NCBI RefSeq assembly: GCF_018881925.1 | Contig: NZ_JACVPL010000003.1 | Span: forward strand, 124,001-188,000 | Reading direction: 5' to 3' | DNA length: 64,000 nucleotides | Origin: Polynucleobacter sp. Latsch14-2 | GTDB lineage: Bacteria > Pseudomonadota > Gammaproteobacteria > Burkholderiales > Burkholderiaceae | Shown here: positions 9,353-18,999 of the stretch, piece by piece | Position numbering within the stretch: position 1 is the first letter of the stretch | How the letters are laid out: the number at the start of each line of letters is the position of its first letter | Notes under the pieces: generated by a model | Database searches by the model: none | Seen by the model: only the letters and a program-made list of their open reading frames with translations | Told to the model about the DNA's origin: nothing | Position numbers and translations under genes: made by a program

Positions 9353-12300
9353 CTAACCGCAACTGCCCAAGTGCCCACATTGAGTGCAGTAGTCGCAACC
9401 ATCCTTACGGATGACTGCATGTGCACCACATTCAGCACATTTCTTACCAACCATTACTGGCGGGGTAGATGCCCCACGAATAGGCGCTTCAGATAGATCA
9501 TTGGTAGCACCGCCATTACGGCGCTCAATGATGTTTTGAATAGCGTAAGCAATTGCAGCCACTTCAGAGTCATGCCATAAAGGCATACGAGTGCCATCAA
9601 TTTTCTCAAAAGTACCAAGTCTTACCGCACCCCTATCCCAAGCAACTTTGCGCATATCACTTAAGGCGCGCTCTAAGAAACCACCACGCGCCGCCAGCGA
9701 GAGTAAGCGCATGCTTGAAGTAATCCATTGCTGAGATTCACCATTTTGACCAACCGGCATAAAGAACTCAATGGCCCGCTCAATCGAACCGCCAGATTCA
9801 CCCTTTAAGGGGATCGCAATGAAAGACACCACTAGATATAAAGTCTTATGCCCCTCTTGCGTCCAATACTCAATTTTTTCAGCCACGGCAGGCAAGATTC
9901 CTTTGGGACGACTTTCCACAACAATTCTCATTGGATCGATGGCGCCGTCATTTGATGCCAGAGAGTCATCCTTACTAGGACCAAGATCTAATACTGAACC
10001 CAAAATACTATTCGGACGATAAGTGGCTAGGCCCTTCAAATTTGCACGCCATGCTTGGGTATAAAGACTTTTAAAGTCATCATATGGATAGTTAGCGGGC
10101 ACGTTCACAGTCTTAGAGATGGCGGTATCAACAAAGGGCTGAACTGCTTCCATCATGGCAATATGATCCGTGGCCGACATCTCCAAAGCGGAAATAAAAT
10201 ACTTTGGCAATTTCTCAACATCACCGCCTAAATCTCGATACATGCGCCACGCATGATCCTCAACTGCGTATTCACTAGTAGTGCCATCTGCCTCACGCTT
10301 CTTTCGGCGATAGACCCATGAGAAGGCGGGTTCAATACCATTAGAAGCATTATCAGCAAATGCCAAACTCACAGTACCAGTAGGAGCGATTGATAACAAA
10401 TGACTATTGCGAATACCAAACTGGTGAATATCATTTTTCAACCTGTCATCGAGTCGACTAACAAAGCTATCACTACCAAGGTATTGATCAACATCCAAAC
10501 TTGGAAACGCGCCCTTTTCTTTTGCTAATTCTACTGATGCTTCGTATGCAGCATCGCGCATTACGCGCGCAATCTTGGCAGCCACAATACGAGCACCCTC
10601 CTCGTTATAAGGAAGCTTCAACATCACTAAGGCATCACCAAGACCAGTAAAGCCCACACCAATGCGGCGCTTAATCCTGGCCTCTTCAGCCTGCTCAGGT
10701 AGCGGCCAAAAAGTAGCATCTAAAACATTATCAAGCATACGCACCTGAATCTTAACGACCGAGATAAATGCCTCAAAATCAAAGCTTGGTTCACCAGCAA
10801 AGCCAAATGGGTTTTTGACAAAACGTGGGAGGATGACCGGACCTAAATCACAACAACCATATGGCGGTAATGGTTGTTCACCACAATTGTGCACATAGAG
10901 TCCATTCGCATCAAATGCATTAATGCCTGGAATCTGGACGTCGTAGACCAACTCCTCCCCACCGTCATCCAAAGACTCAATAGTGGCAATGAAACGCTCA
11001 CGATTCAGCTTGCGAGAATAACTTGATAATGCACGCTCGAGGGCGGCACATTTATCATCATCGGAAAATCCAATGTTGGTCGCAAAAATACCAATGTTAT
11101 CGCCGCTGATTACCAGCTCATGCTCTATTTGGCATAAGTATTCTGAATTTCCACCTAAGCCATTTGGCATCAACCTTAATAATGGTTTATCACCGCGACG
11201 GTTCTTATAAATCGTAGAAACAATTCCTAGACGCATTAGCATCCGCTGAACTCTAGCTAAAGTATCAAAGTCTGATTGAGCCAGGCGAATACTAATACCC
11301 TTCTCTTGTGAGCCCTGAACAGAGCCATCCGCATCGAAAAAACCACGCAAGAAGCCCACATAAAAATCTGATGATGCCGATTCAAGATCATTGGTAATCT
11401 TTTTATTACCAACTGACATTCCTAATTCATACGCTAAATCCCTTAAACTTGAACTCTTGAGACGGAATTCATTACGATCAGAAACCGCACTAAAACCCCC
11501 GTGATCAGATCTAGCCTGCATTTGTGCGAATGCTTTTTCGGCTGCAGAAATAATTCCATTTTGAGATGCTAAAGGAGCGCCGTTCCCTACCGCTACATTT
11601 TTATCCCACACGCTCAGAACAGCGCACTCAGACTTTAGGGTGCCATCACCAAGCAATAAGCCGATTAAGTACCCTTGGTCCTTGGAATATACACCCTCCC
11701 AACCACCGAAAGCACGATGGTTATGCAAAGCAATTTGATCTCCAGTTTTTAAGGTCGAAGCTTCCACCCATTCATAAACTTGGCGATAACGAGTCTGTTC
11801 TGTTACTTTTCGCACCAGATGGTTTGCGGTTAATCTAAGTCCAAACCCTTCTTTGGTATTTAACTTTAAAACTTTTTTAATCCCAGTACTAAAAAAGCCT
11901 TGATCAGCAGATTGATGTTCTTGCCCATTAACCACAGCAACAAATTTTTTGCCTATTAAATTTTTAACCTGAGTCGGACCTTCTGAGCTTAAAACCCAAG
12001 AATCAGCTGTAACACATGGATTGGTCGCTGAAATACTTTCGCAATAATTTAAGTTGTTATCGCGATTGATGTTGTCTAGAAACAAAATTCCAGGTTCCGC
12101 AAAATCATAGGCGGACCTCATCACTGCCTCCCAGATTTCTTTTGCATCTACCTTGCGATAAACCCAAAGTCCATCAGACCTTTGATAAGCGCCGTCGGCA
12201 ATTCCGTTTTTAGCTGGCTTTGCCTTGTGAATTAATTCCCACGATTGGTTACTTTCTACGGCCTTCATAAATGCGCTAGATACGCCCACAGAAACATTAA

Positions 12301-12871
12301 AGTTATTCCAGCGACCAGTTGTCCTCTTGGCGGTAATAAACTCAAAAATATCAGGGTGATCAATTCGCAAAACACCCATCTGCGCACCCCGCCTAGCGCC
12401 AGCACTTTCCACTGTCGAGCAAGACATATCAAAGACATTGATGTAGCTACAAGGGCCAGAAGCTATGGAAGCGGTGCCTTTAACCTCGGCGCCCTTTGGA
12501 CGAATGCGCGAAAAATCATAGCCAACACCGCCACCCCGACGCATTGTCTCTGCCGCCTGCTTGAGTGCCTCATAGATTCCCGGGAAGCCATCGGCATCAA
12601 CACCTTGGATACAATCTCCTACAGGCTGTACAAAACAATTGATTAGGGTCGCCTGAATATCCGTACCCGCAGCACTCATGATGCGGCCTGCGCCAATCGC
12701 ACCATTCCGCAAGTTTTCTAAAAAGAGTTTTTCAATGTCAGCGCGAATGGCAACATCCTCTACAAGCGCCAAACCTTTAGCAACACGTTGAAAAATTTGA
12801 TCCGGTTCATATTCGCCATCTTTGGCATATTTTTCAATAAGTACATCAGTGCTAATTGGCTGAATTGACAT
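9353..12871 (-). CDS. nrdJ: Adenosylcobalamin-dependent (class II) ribonucleotide reductase, interrupted by an intein
   Basis: Reduces ribonucleotides to deoxyribonucleotides with a B12-generated thiyl radical, independent of oxygen. The precursor is 1172 residues; removal of the intein (286-662) leaves 795, normal for NrdJ. Extein motifs: MRRGGGVGYDFS (about 110-121), ARRGAQMGVLRIDHPDI, the active-site block NP-CGEQPLPPYG split by the intein, a downstream CCDLG cysteine pair, IAPTGTVSLAFADNASNGIEP, and a C-terminal CAECG...CTQCG zinc-ribbon or redox tail. In the spliced protein, N284, C286 and E288 would be the catalytic N-x-C-x-E set, so activity should depend on splicing. The start overlaps the upstream NMO-like gene by 20 bases. 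Confidence 0.95.
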   Translation of the reverse strand: MSIQPISTDVLIEKYAKDGEYEPDQIFQRVAKGLALVEDVAIRADIEKLFLENLRNGAIGAGRIMSAAGTDIQATLINCFVQPVGDCIQGVDADGFPGIYEALKQAAETMRRGGGVGYDFSRIRPKGAEVKGTASIASGPCSYINVFDMSCSTVESAGARRGAQMGVLRIDHPDIFEFITAKRTTGRWNNFNVSVGVSSAFMKAVESNQSWELIHKAKPAKNGIADGAYQRSDGLWVYRKVDAKEIWEAVMRSAYDFAEPGILFLDNINRDNNLNYCESISATNPCVTADSWVLSSEGPTQVKNLIGKKFVAVVNGQEHQSADQGFFSTGIKKVLKLNTKEGFGLRLTANHLVRKVTEQTRYRQVYEWVEASTLKTGDQIALHNHRAFGGWEGVYSKDQGYLIGLLLGDGTLKSECAVLSVWDKNVAVGNGAPLASQNGIISAAEKAFAQMQARSDHGGFSAVSDRNEFRLKSSSLRDLAYELGMSVGNKKITNDLESASSDFYVGFLRGFFDADGSVQGSQEKGISIRLAQSDFDTLARVQRMLMRLGIVSTIYKNRRGDKPLLRLMPNGLGGNSEYLCQIEHELVISGDNIGIFATNIGFSDDDKCAALERALSSYSRKLNRERFIATIESLDDGGEELVYDVQIPGINAFDANGLYVHNCGEQPLPPYGCCDLGPVILPRFVKNPFGFAGEPSFDFEAFISVVKIQVRMLDNVLDATFWPLPEQAEEARIKRRIGVGFTGLGDALVMLKLPYNEEGARIVAAKIARVMRDAAYEASVELAKEKGAFPSLDVDQYLGSDSFVSRLDDRLKNDIHQFGIRNSHLLSIAPTGTVSLAFADNASNGIEPAFSWVYRRKKREADGTTSEYAVEDHAWRMYRDLGGDVEKLPKYFISALEMSATDHIAMMEAVQPFVDTAISKTVNVPANYPYDDFKSLYTQAWRANLKGLATYRPNSILGSVLDLGPSKDDSLASNDGAIDPMRIVVESRPKGILPAVAEKIEYWTQEGHKTLYLVVSFIAIPLKGESGGSIERAIEFFMPVGQNGESQQWITSSMRLLSLAARGGFLERALSDMRKVAWDRGAVRLGTFEKIDGTRMPLWHDSEVAAIAYAIQNIIERRNGGATNDLSEAPIRGASTPPVMVGKKCAECGAHAVIRKDGCDYCTQCGHLGSCG
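10886..12016 (-). mobile_element. Intein with LAGLIDADG homing endonuclease inside nrdJ
   Basis: In-frame insertion of 377 residues (286-662 of the precursor). Splicing block A begins with Cys (CVTADSWV); block B contains the T-x-x-H motif LTANH (about 347-351); the two endonuclease helices are YLIGLLLGDG (401-410) and FLRGFFDADG (507-516) with presumed catalytic D409 and D515; block F is DVQIPGINAFDANG; block G ends YVHN followed by Cys+1 (C663) of the C-extein. All residues needed for standard class 1 splicing (Cys1, His-Asn, Cys+1) are present and there is no frameshift, so both splicing and homing activity look intact. Junctions were checked against the nucleotide sequence. Confidence 0.93.
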
Positions 12872-14114
12872 AAGCTACGGGCTCCAAAGATTTTTCTAAA
12901 AGTTTGTTAATTAATTCGGATACGGATTTAATTTGATTGCCAAAAGGGAGTTCTCCCGCTCCGCGAAAGAAAAGTCCTTTCTGCACGTGGCCCACTAAGG
13001 CGCTGCCCAATACTTTATCAATGCAGAATTGGCCCCACTGTTCATTACCATCGCGCAGTCCGCAATCATGTAGACAATCAAAAATCATTGTGCAGCGTGG
13101 TTTTTTTCTTGCTACAGACTTTAAAGCAGGCAGAACTTCAATATATTTTTTAAGCCAAGGTGTTTTAACAGCTCTAGCGGGCAATCCGGCTGCACTTAAG
13201 AAATCTACCATGTCATCCGGACCCGCATCTGCCAGGACTTTCTTAAAACTATCGCTCGCATCACCTTCAACGGTCACTGCAAATGCAGTTCCCAATTGCA
13301 CACCAGATGCACCAAGATCTTGCAAGCGCCTAATATCCTCATGACTGCTGATGCCACCAGCAGGTATTAATGGGATCTTACCCTCTAAGCCCATCGCTTT
13401 AAATATGGCTAGGGTTTCTGGAATAACATTCTCAAAATTAAATTTAGGATTTTGAATATCCTCAATACTTGCTGCACCGACATGACCGCCAGCTAATCGT
13501 GGATGTTCAATGATGATGGCATCAGGTAATCGGCCTTTCTTCTCCCACTTACGTAAGAGCAGGTGAATACCCCTGGACTCCGAAAGAATCGGAATCAAAG
13601 CTACATCGGGGAAATCACTAGCAAGGTCTGGCAAGTCGAGCGGAAGACCTGCACCAACCACTAGGGCATCAACGTCATTTTCTAGGGAGCACTTCACATA
13701 TGGCGCGTACTCATTTACTGCCCGCATGATATTGACTGCTATCAAGCCCCGACCAGCAGCGATCTGTTTGCTTAAATGAATTTCTCTGGTGAGCGCCTCA
13801 ATATTAGCTTCATTAATATATGCCTTACTCTCCTGAGATGGCGCCAATGCCTTGGTCTTTTCCATCAAGTCGGGATGAAGGCGCCTCAAATCAATCGATG
13901 AGATCGTCCCCATTCCGCCACAGGCTGCAACCGCACCGGCTAACTTATGCGCAGAGACACCAACACCCATACCGCCCTGAACAATCGGAAGAATGCGTTT
14001 ACCTTTAATGATCAGCGGGCTCAAGCCACTGGTTATTAAAGGCAGCTCAAAACTGACCGGCACTCGAAGCTGCATTAATCCACCCCCGGCACCAAGAGGC
14101 GCCCACTTTGACAT
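12852..14114 (-). CDS. Nitronate monooxygenase/2-nitropropane dioxygenase-like FMN protein
   Basis: 420-residue TIM-barrel flavoprotein related to nitronate monooxygenases and PfaD-like reductases. Visible features are IVQGGMGVGVSAHKLAGAVA near the N-terminus (FMN phosphate/substrate region), HPRLAGGHVGA (about 204-214) with the Gly-Gly-His typical of the family, and IPAGGISSHEDIRRLQDLGA followed by GVQLGTAF (FMN-binding). Longer at the C-terminus than simple nitronate monooxygenases, with a Cys-bearing segment (about 340-370). Physiological substrate unknown. The 3' end overlaps nrdJ by 20 bases, so the two are probably co-transcribed. Confidence 0.8.
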   Translation of the reverse strand: MSKWAPLGAGGGLMQLRVPVSFELPLITSGLSPLIIKGKRILPIVQGGMGVGVSAHKLAGAVAACGGMGTISSIDLRRLHPDLMEKTKALAPSQESKAYINEANIEALTREIHLSKQIAAGRGLIAVNIMRAVNEYAPYVKCSLENDVDALVVGAGLPLDLPDLASDFPDVALIPILSESRGIHLLLRKWEKKGRLPDAIIIEHPRLAGGHVGAASIEDIQNPKFNFENVIPETLAIFKAMGLEGKIPLIPAGGISSHEDIRRLQDLGASGVQLGTAFAVTVEGDASDSFKKVLADAGPDDMVDFLSAAGLPARAVKTPWLKKYIEVLPALKSVARKKPRCTMIFDCLHDCGLRDGNEQWGQFCIDKVLGSALVGHVQKGLFFRGAGELPFGNQIKSVSELINKLLEKSLEPVAYVNSAN

Positions 14115-14315
14115 ATTAAAAATTTCACCATCAAAACATGATGAAGGCAGTCCATATCAAAGCTTTTGATTCAAATCAAGAAAGGATTTGGTATTTTTTG
14201 AGGCTTACTACAGATATCAAACAGAAATTAAAAAGTGCTTATAAATCAATATTCAGGAGAATCGGGGGGTGTTTGCAACAGCGCCAAGATGGGTGATATC
14301 AAGTCTTAATGTGGT

Positions 14316-14801
14316 CTACTCAGAGTCGCATTTATGAAAAGGTGACTGCTTTTGCTTGGTCGCCAAAACAATACTGTCCCTAATATTAAAACTACCATTC
14401 ATGCTCTGATCTAATATTGATTGCATCTGGAAGTCTTCCGAAAACTGGATCAAAGATGTGGTGAGATAGGTTTCCTTGGTTTGTAAGTTTTCTGACTGAG
14501 CCACAGTCTTAATCACTAAACTCGCTTCATCAAATATCTCAATCGATTTGTAGATGCCGCGCCTAACCACTTGCACTTGGTTATTGCTTGGCAATCTGAG
14601 TTCGTTAACGAGCTTGCCCGATTTATCGTAGAAATAATAGACTCCAGCGCCCTTGAATTTGGGATTAGCGCACATGGCCTGACTATCCACTACCCATCTA
14701 CCAATCAACTTTGATTCAAACTTATTAGAACTCTGTGCTGCAGCTCCAACAGAAAAGATCATGCCAAATGCTAGACCCAATCCAATGGCTAAGTGCCTCA
14801 T
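14316..14801 (-). CDS. Small exported protein of unknown function
   Basis: I do not recognise the family. From the ATG at 14801 the product is about 161 residues with a clear signal peptide (MRHLAIGLGLAFGMIFSVGA, then AA-Q). The mature part has two Cys (one in SQAMCANPKFKG, one near the end in FHKCDSE) that could pair in the periplasm. An in-frame GTG at 14828 overlaps the ccmI stop but would put nine extra residues before the signal peptide; I prefer 14801, although neither has a strong ribosome binding site. It is the last gene of the ccm run, so it may be co-expressed with cytochrome maturation. Confidence 0.65.
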   Translation of the reverse strand: MRHLAIGLGLAFGMIFSVGAAAQSSNKFESKLIGRWVVDSQAMCANPKFKGAGVYYFYDKSGKLVNELRLPSNNQVQVVRRGIYKSIEIFDEASLVIKTVAQSENLQTKETYLTTSLIQFSEDFQMQSILDQSMNGSFNIRDSIVLATKQKQSPFHKCDSE

Positions 14802-14827
14802 CTTCTGATCTTGGCCTAGGACATCCA

Positions 14828-16036
14828 CTAAGGCCTAACTTGATCGACCACAATCTTCAAATTACTACTACCAACCTTAACAGTCTGAATTTGAGAAAAT
14901 AAATCACCAGGCTCTGCCTTGGCTTGACCTGATTTAGAAATACGCACCTCGATAGTTGCCTCACTCAGATTAGAGATCAGGCTATCCGGCGTCATTGCCA
15001 GAGCATCATTCAAGACAAAACGAAGTGGAAGGTCAGCGGCTTTACCTCGCATAATCGCTACTGGCATGCGGGCACCAGTAGCACGGGCAATCACCATCAC
15101 AATATAGTCTGGCTTGATTCTGGATTTAAGATCCGGCTTGATCTCTACTACCCCACTAATATTTTTCCCACTCACCGCAGGAGATACTGGCTGACTTACC
15201 AAAGACTCAGATGGCAAATTCGCTTTGCCACGCGCCTCCATGATGGAGCCCTGAATCATCTTCATGTCCTCAGAATCTGCAGGGAGTAATTTTGCTAGAC
15301 GACCCCAAACCTGAACAGCACCCTTGTAATCACTACGGTTGTAATCAGCTGTACCAGCCAACCAAAGTGCCATCATATTATTGGGATCAGCCTTCAGGGC
15401 ACGATTAATAATGGCTTGTGGCTTACCTTCAAAATTACCATCGGCATTACTTGCGGACACATCAGCATAATCAGCCAGTAATTGCGCATCACCATCTAAA
15501 TATGCACCCGCACGGTCATAGGCTTTTTCAGCATCTTTAGGGCGACCCATCACTTTATAAGAGCGAGCCAGCATTGCCCACCCCTTCAAATTAGTTGGGT
15601 CTTGCTCCATTTTGGCAGCCAAACCAGCGACCATTTTTTCAACATCTTTTTGAGCAATCTGCTGCTGAGCGCCTCCATCTGCAATCTGCTGAGCGCTGCC
15701 CAGCCAAAAATACATTGCAGTGGCAATCACTGGAATAAAAATAGTCAGCGCAATGATGGTTTTCTTGGGGGAGCCCAGTACAGCCACGCCGTCATCTTCA
15801 CTTGTATCCTGGAATAAACGTTGACGCATCTCTGCATGAGATATCTCATAGCTTGCAGTATCGATCAAACCTTCAGTTCGCTCTTTCTCCAGCTTCGCAA
15901 TCTCTTCTTTATAAATCGCAGCGTTTAATTGCTGACGGGAGGCATGTTGCGCAGTTGACTTCCACAAGAATGGCCGAAACAGAGCCACCAGAACAAATAA
16001 GATCAAAATAACAGCGGCAATATAAAAAGTCATCAT
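14828..16036 (-). CDS. ccmI: Cytochrome c biogenesis protein CcmI (CycH)
   Basis: 402-residue apocytochrome chaperone of system I. Two N-terminal membrane segments (about 3-22 and 90-110) flank a cytoplasmic loop with a leucine-zipper-like stretch (LNAAIYKEEIAKLEKERTEG), followed by periplasmic TPR repeats (about 130-270: LKGWAMLARSYKVMGR and ALWLAGTADYNRSDYKGAV) and a C-terminal beta-rich domain. CcmI presents apocytochrome c to the CcmFH ligase. Start overlaps the ccmH stop by four bases. Confidence 0.92.
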   Translation of the reverse strand: MMTFYIAAVILILFVLVALFRPFLWKSTAQHASRQQLNAAIYKEEIAKLEKERTEGLIDTASYEISHAEMRQRLFQDTSEDDGVAVLGSPKKTIIALTIFIPVIATAMYFWLGSAQQIADGGAQQQIAQKDVEKMVAGLAAKMEQDPTNLKGWAMLARSYKVMGRPKDAEKAYDRAGAYLDGDAQLLADYADVSASNADGNFEGKPQAIINRALKADPNNMMALWLAGTADYNRSDYKGAVQVWGRLAKLLPADSEDMKMIQGSIMEARGKANLPSESLVSQPVSPAVSGKNISGVVEIKPDLKSRIKPDYIVMVIARATGARMPVAIMRGKAADLPLRFVLNDALAMTPDSLISNLSEATIEVRISKSGQAKAEPGDLFSQIQTVKVGSSNLKIVVDQVRP

Positions 16037-16512
16037 TTGTTATCTCGCAATAGAGCATCTATGCGCTTATTTTCATCATCAGAAAGTGAGGTCGTAGTCA
16101 CTTGAGTGTTACGGCGGCGCAAATACATCAACAACGCCACAATACCTGCAAACATCAATACAAATGGCCCAATCCAAAGCAACCAGGTAGTGGGCTTCAC
16201 TGGAGGGCGGTATAAAATAAAATCTCCATAACGATCCACCATAAAGGTCCTGATTTCTGCGTCGGTCTTACCTTGCTTAATCAGATCACGGATTTCCCGG
16301 CGAAGGTCTTGGGCCAGTTCTGAACGAGAGCCTGAGAGTGATTCGTTTTGGCATACCAAGCAACGCATCTCCTCTGAAATAGAGATTAACCTTTGCTCCA
16401 AAACTGGATCAGCAGCCAAAGGTGTTGCCTCATCCGCATGGGCAATATTTATAAGCGCTGCCAAATAAACGCAAAGAAGTGACTGCCAGAGTTTTTTAAA
16501 TGCGCTGTTCAT
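16033..16512 (-). CDS. ccmH: Cytochrome c maturation protein CcmH (CcmL-type)
   Basis: 159-residue membrane-anchored thiol oxidoreductase. Signal peptide 1-26, the canonical RCLVCQN motif at 50-56 (C51 and C54), the conserved DLRREIRDLIKQGKTDAEIR helix and RYGDFILYRPP, then one membrane segment (about 108-130). It keeps the apocytochrome CXXCH thiols reduced for heme ligation with CcmF. AAGGA precedes the ATG. Full length. Confidence 0.95.
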   Translation of the reverse strand: MNSAFKKLWQSLLCVYLAALINIAHADEATPLAADPVLEQRLISISEEMRCLVCQNESLSGSRSELAQDLRREIRDLIKQGKTDAEIRTFMVDRYGDFILYRPPVKPTTWLLWIGPFVLMFAGIVALLMYLRRRNTQVTTTSLSDDENKRIDALLRDNK

Positions 16513-16515
16513 TGC

Positions 16516-17046
16516 TTATTCCTTTTTTAACTGAGCAATGATGGGATACATCGACTTCTCCAACACTTCCTTAGTGATTGGACCAATCTGCTTAAAGCGA
16601 ATAATCCCCGCTTTATCAATCACGTAAGTTTCAGGAACGCCATAGACGCCATAATTAATGCCAACACGCCCATCACTATCAAATGCCGATAAGTTGTATG
16701 GATTGCCCTGTCTTGCCAACATCTCGATTGCATCAGTGCGTTTGTCTTTGTAATCAAGCCCAATTAAAGGCGCCACTTGAGACTTGCCCATCTCAACCAA
16801 CATGGGATGCTCTTCGCGACAAGCTACACACCATGAAGCCCAAACATTTAATACCCAGACCTGCCCCTTCATCTCTACCGGTGAGAATGACTTGCTTGGA
16901 TCGGCCAACTGAGAAACCTTAAATGCTGGCGCAGGCTTGTTAATCAAAGGTGAAGGCACTTCACGTGGGTCACGATTTAAGCCCACCGCCAAAAATCCCA
17001 CCAGTACAACAAAGAGTATTAGCGGAATAACGAATTTTGCTTTCAT
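16516..17046 (-). CDS. ccmG: Thiol:disulfide oxidoreductase CcmG/DsbE
   Basis: 176-residue periplasmic thioredoxin-like protein held by an N-terminal membrane anchor (about 5-23). Active site WASWCVACREEHP with C73 and C76; cis-Pro loop GVYGVPETYVID near the C-terminus. It passes reductant to CcmH and apocytochrome. Three bases separate it from ccmH and 30 from ccmF. Confidence 0.94.
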   Translation of the reverse strand: MKAKFVIPLILFVVLVGFLAVGLNRDPREVPSPLINKPAPAFKVSQLADPSKSFSPVEMKGQVWVLNVWASWCVACREEHPMLVEMGKSQVAPLIGLDYKDKRTDAIEMLARQGNPYNLSAFDSDGRVGINYGVYGVPETYVIDKAGIIRFKQIGPITKEVLEKSMYPIIAQLKKE

Positions 17047-17076
17047 GTTTACTGATCTATTCGTAAGTGAGTTTTG

Positions 17077-18999
17077 TTATTTCTTGAGACGCAGACGATA
17101 GCGCTTATCTAATACGGCAAATAGTCCACCCAAAGCCATTAGTAAGCAGCCGCCCCAAATCCAATCCACAAATGGTTTGTAATACACCCGCACCGCCCAA
17201 GCATTGCCCTCTAAAGGCTCACCAAGTGAAACATAGATGTCACGGGTAAGACCAGCATCAATGGCTGCTTCGGTCATTGGCATCGTCGATGAATCGTAAT
17301 TGCGCTTCTCTGGATACAAAACTTCTTCAGTCTTACCGTGGCGACTTAGTTCAAAGGTGCCGCGAGTAGCTTGATAGTTAGGCCCCTGTGCGGGGCGCAC
17401 TTCAGCCAAGCGAATTTGATAACCGCCAACAGATACTGTATCGCCCGGCGCCATACGCACATCTTTTTCTTCTTGATATGCACCAACCATCGTTACACCG
17501 ATAACAAATACAGCTATACCAATATGACCTAATTGCATGCCGATAAAAGAACGGGTTGGCTTGCCAACCTTGAACTGCCGAATAACTTGTAATACACCAG
17601 AAGCAATAATCCAAAATGAGAGCAAGAAACCCAATGCCGTCAGAATTGTGAATTCACCCATCATGCGTGGAATCAAAATGGCGGCAACTACGGCAACGAC
17701 TGCTGCTAACCATAAACGCTTGAGCAATGCAGCAAGATTGGTGCTCTTCCAGTTGGCCCATGGACCAATTGCCAACAAGAATAGAACAGGAACCATGATT
17801 GGCACAAAGACGGCATTGAAGTATGGGGGGCCAACTGAGATCTTGCCAAGATTCAAAGCATCAATAAGCAAGGGATACAAGGTTCCTAATAAAACAGAGC
17901 CTGCAGCCACTACCAAGAAAACATTACCTAAGAGCATCAATGTTTCGCGCGACATCAGTGAGAAGGCACCGCCTAGCGTGCTCTTTGGAGCTCTTAAGGC
18001 GTACAAGAATAATGATGAGCCGACTACCAAAGAAAGCAAAATCAAAATAAAGATGCCACGACGGGGATCGGTAGCAAAGGCGTGTACTGATGTCAAAACG
18101 CCAGAACGCACCAAGAAGGTTCCGAGCAAAGACATTGAGAAGGCAATGATGGCTAAGAGCACCGTCCAGTTTTTAAAGCCGCCACGCTTTTCAGTCACTG
18201 CTAAAGAATGTAATAGGGCAGTACCAATCAGCCACGGCATGAATGAAGCATTCTCAACCGGATCCCAGAACCACCAACCACCCCAACCTAACTCGTAGTA
18301 AGCCCACCAAGAGCCGAGCGCAATACCGAGTGTTAGAAAGATCCACGCAGTGGTTGTCCAAGGGCGTGACCAACGCGCCCAAGCAGCATCGAGCTTGCCA
18401 GACAATAAAGAGGCAATCGCAAATGCAAAGGCTACTGAGAAACCAACATAACCCATATAGAGCATTGGCGGATGAAACACCAAGCCTGGATCCTGTAGCA
18501 ATGGATTTAGAGAGCGACCATCTTGGGCTGCAGGCAATAAACGCTCGAATGGATTTGAAGTAGCCAATACAAAGAGCAAGAGCCCTGTAGCAACTAAGCC
18601 TAGAACGCCAAGTACGCGTGCAACCATAAACTCATCTAATGTTTTAGAGAGTTGCGCAACCGCAAAGGCCCAGCCAGTTAATAAGAAGATCCACAGCAAT
18701 AAAGAACCTTCATGACCGCCCCAAACGGCACCTAAGCGATAAACAGTGGGCAGTTGTGAATTGGAATGCTCTGCCACATACAGCACAGAAAAATCATTGA
18801 CATAAAAGCACCAAGCCAAAATACAAAATGAAATCGCCAGTAGCACGAAAGCAATCTGCGTTGCAGGCCTGGCAAGCACAAGCCACTCACGACGGCCCTG
18901 CTGTGCACCAATCAATGGCAATACACCTTGAATAATGGAAACGCACAGCGCTAGGATTAATGCGAAATGACCAATCTCCGGAATCATTGAGTATTCCAT
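17077..18999 (-). CDS. ccmF: Heme lyase CcmF
   Basis: 640-residue polytopic inner-membrane protein, the core of the heme-apocytochrome ligase of system I. The tryptophan-rich WWD domain is at about 238-257 (GWGGWWFWDPVENASFMPWL), with conserved histidines in GGHEGSLLLW (about 94-103) and VFHPPMLY (about 174-181). More than ten membrane segments and a large periplasmic domain near the C-terminus (about 515-610). The ATG overlaps the ccmE stop (TAATG), implying coupled translation. Confidence 0.96.
   Translation of the reverse strand: MEYSMIPEIGHFALILALCVSIIQGVLPLIGAQQGRREWLVLARPATQIAFVLLAISFCILAWCFYVNDFSVLYVAEHSNSQLPTVYRLGAVWGGHEGSLLLWIFLLTGWAFAVAQLSKTLDEFMVARVLGVLGLVATGLLLFVLATSNPFERLLPAAQDGRSLNPLLQDPGLVFHPPMLYMGYVGFSVAFAFAIASLLSGKLDAAWARWSRPWTTTAWIFLTLGIALGSWWAYYELGWGGWWFWDPVENASFMPWLIGTALLHSLAVTEKRGGFKNWTVLLAIIAFSMSLLGTFLVRSGVLTSVHAFATDPRRGIFILILLSLVVGSSLFLYALRAPKSTLGGAFSLMSRETLMLLGNVFLVVAAGSVLLGTLYPLLIDALNLGKISVGPPYFNAVFVPIMVPVLFLLAIGPWANWKSTNLAALLKRLWLAAVVAVVAAILIPRMMGEFTILTALGFLLSFWIIASGVLQVIRQFKVGKPTRSFIGMQLGHIGIAVFVIGVTMVGAYQEEKDVRMAPGDTVSVGGYQIRLAEVRPAQGPNYQATRGTFELSRHGKTEEVLYPEKRNYDSSTMPMTEAAIDAGLTRDIYVSLGEPLEGNAWAVRVYYKPFVDWIWGGCLLMALGGLFAVLDKRYRLRLKK

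Noticed and set aside
10886..12016. Reading the nrdJ insertion as a separate homing-endonuclease gene or a frameshifted pseudogene
   Set aside because: The frame runs without interruption through both exteins, and splice blocks A, B, F and G are present at the junctions.
12245..12646. Open frame on the plus strand opposite nrdJ
   Set aside because: Antisense to conserved NrdJ active-site region; no recognisable protein.
14115..14315. A gene or RNA in the 201-base gap upstream of the NMO-like gene
   Set aside because: No open frame with a start site, tRNA fold or convincing hairpin could be seen; probably promoter DNA.
17537..18298. Long open frame on the plus strand opposite ccmF
   Set aside because: Product is Lys/Pro/Thr-rich with no family likeness and lies wholly antisense to a certain gene; it is a codon-usage shadow.
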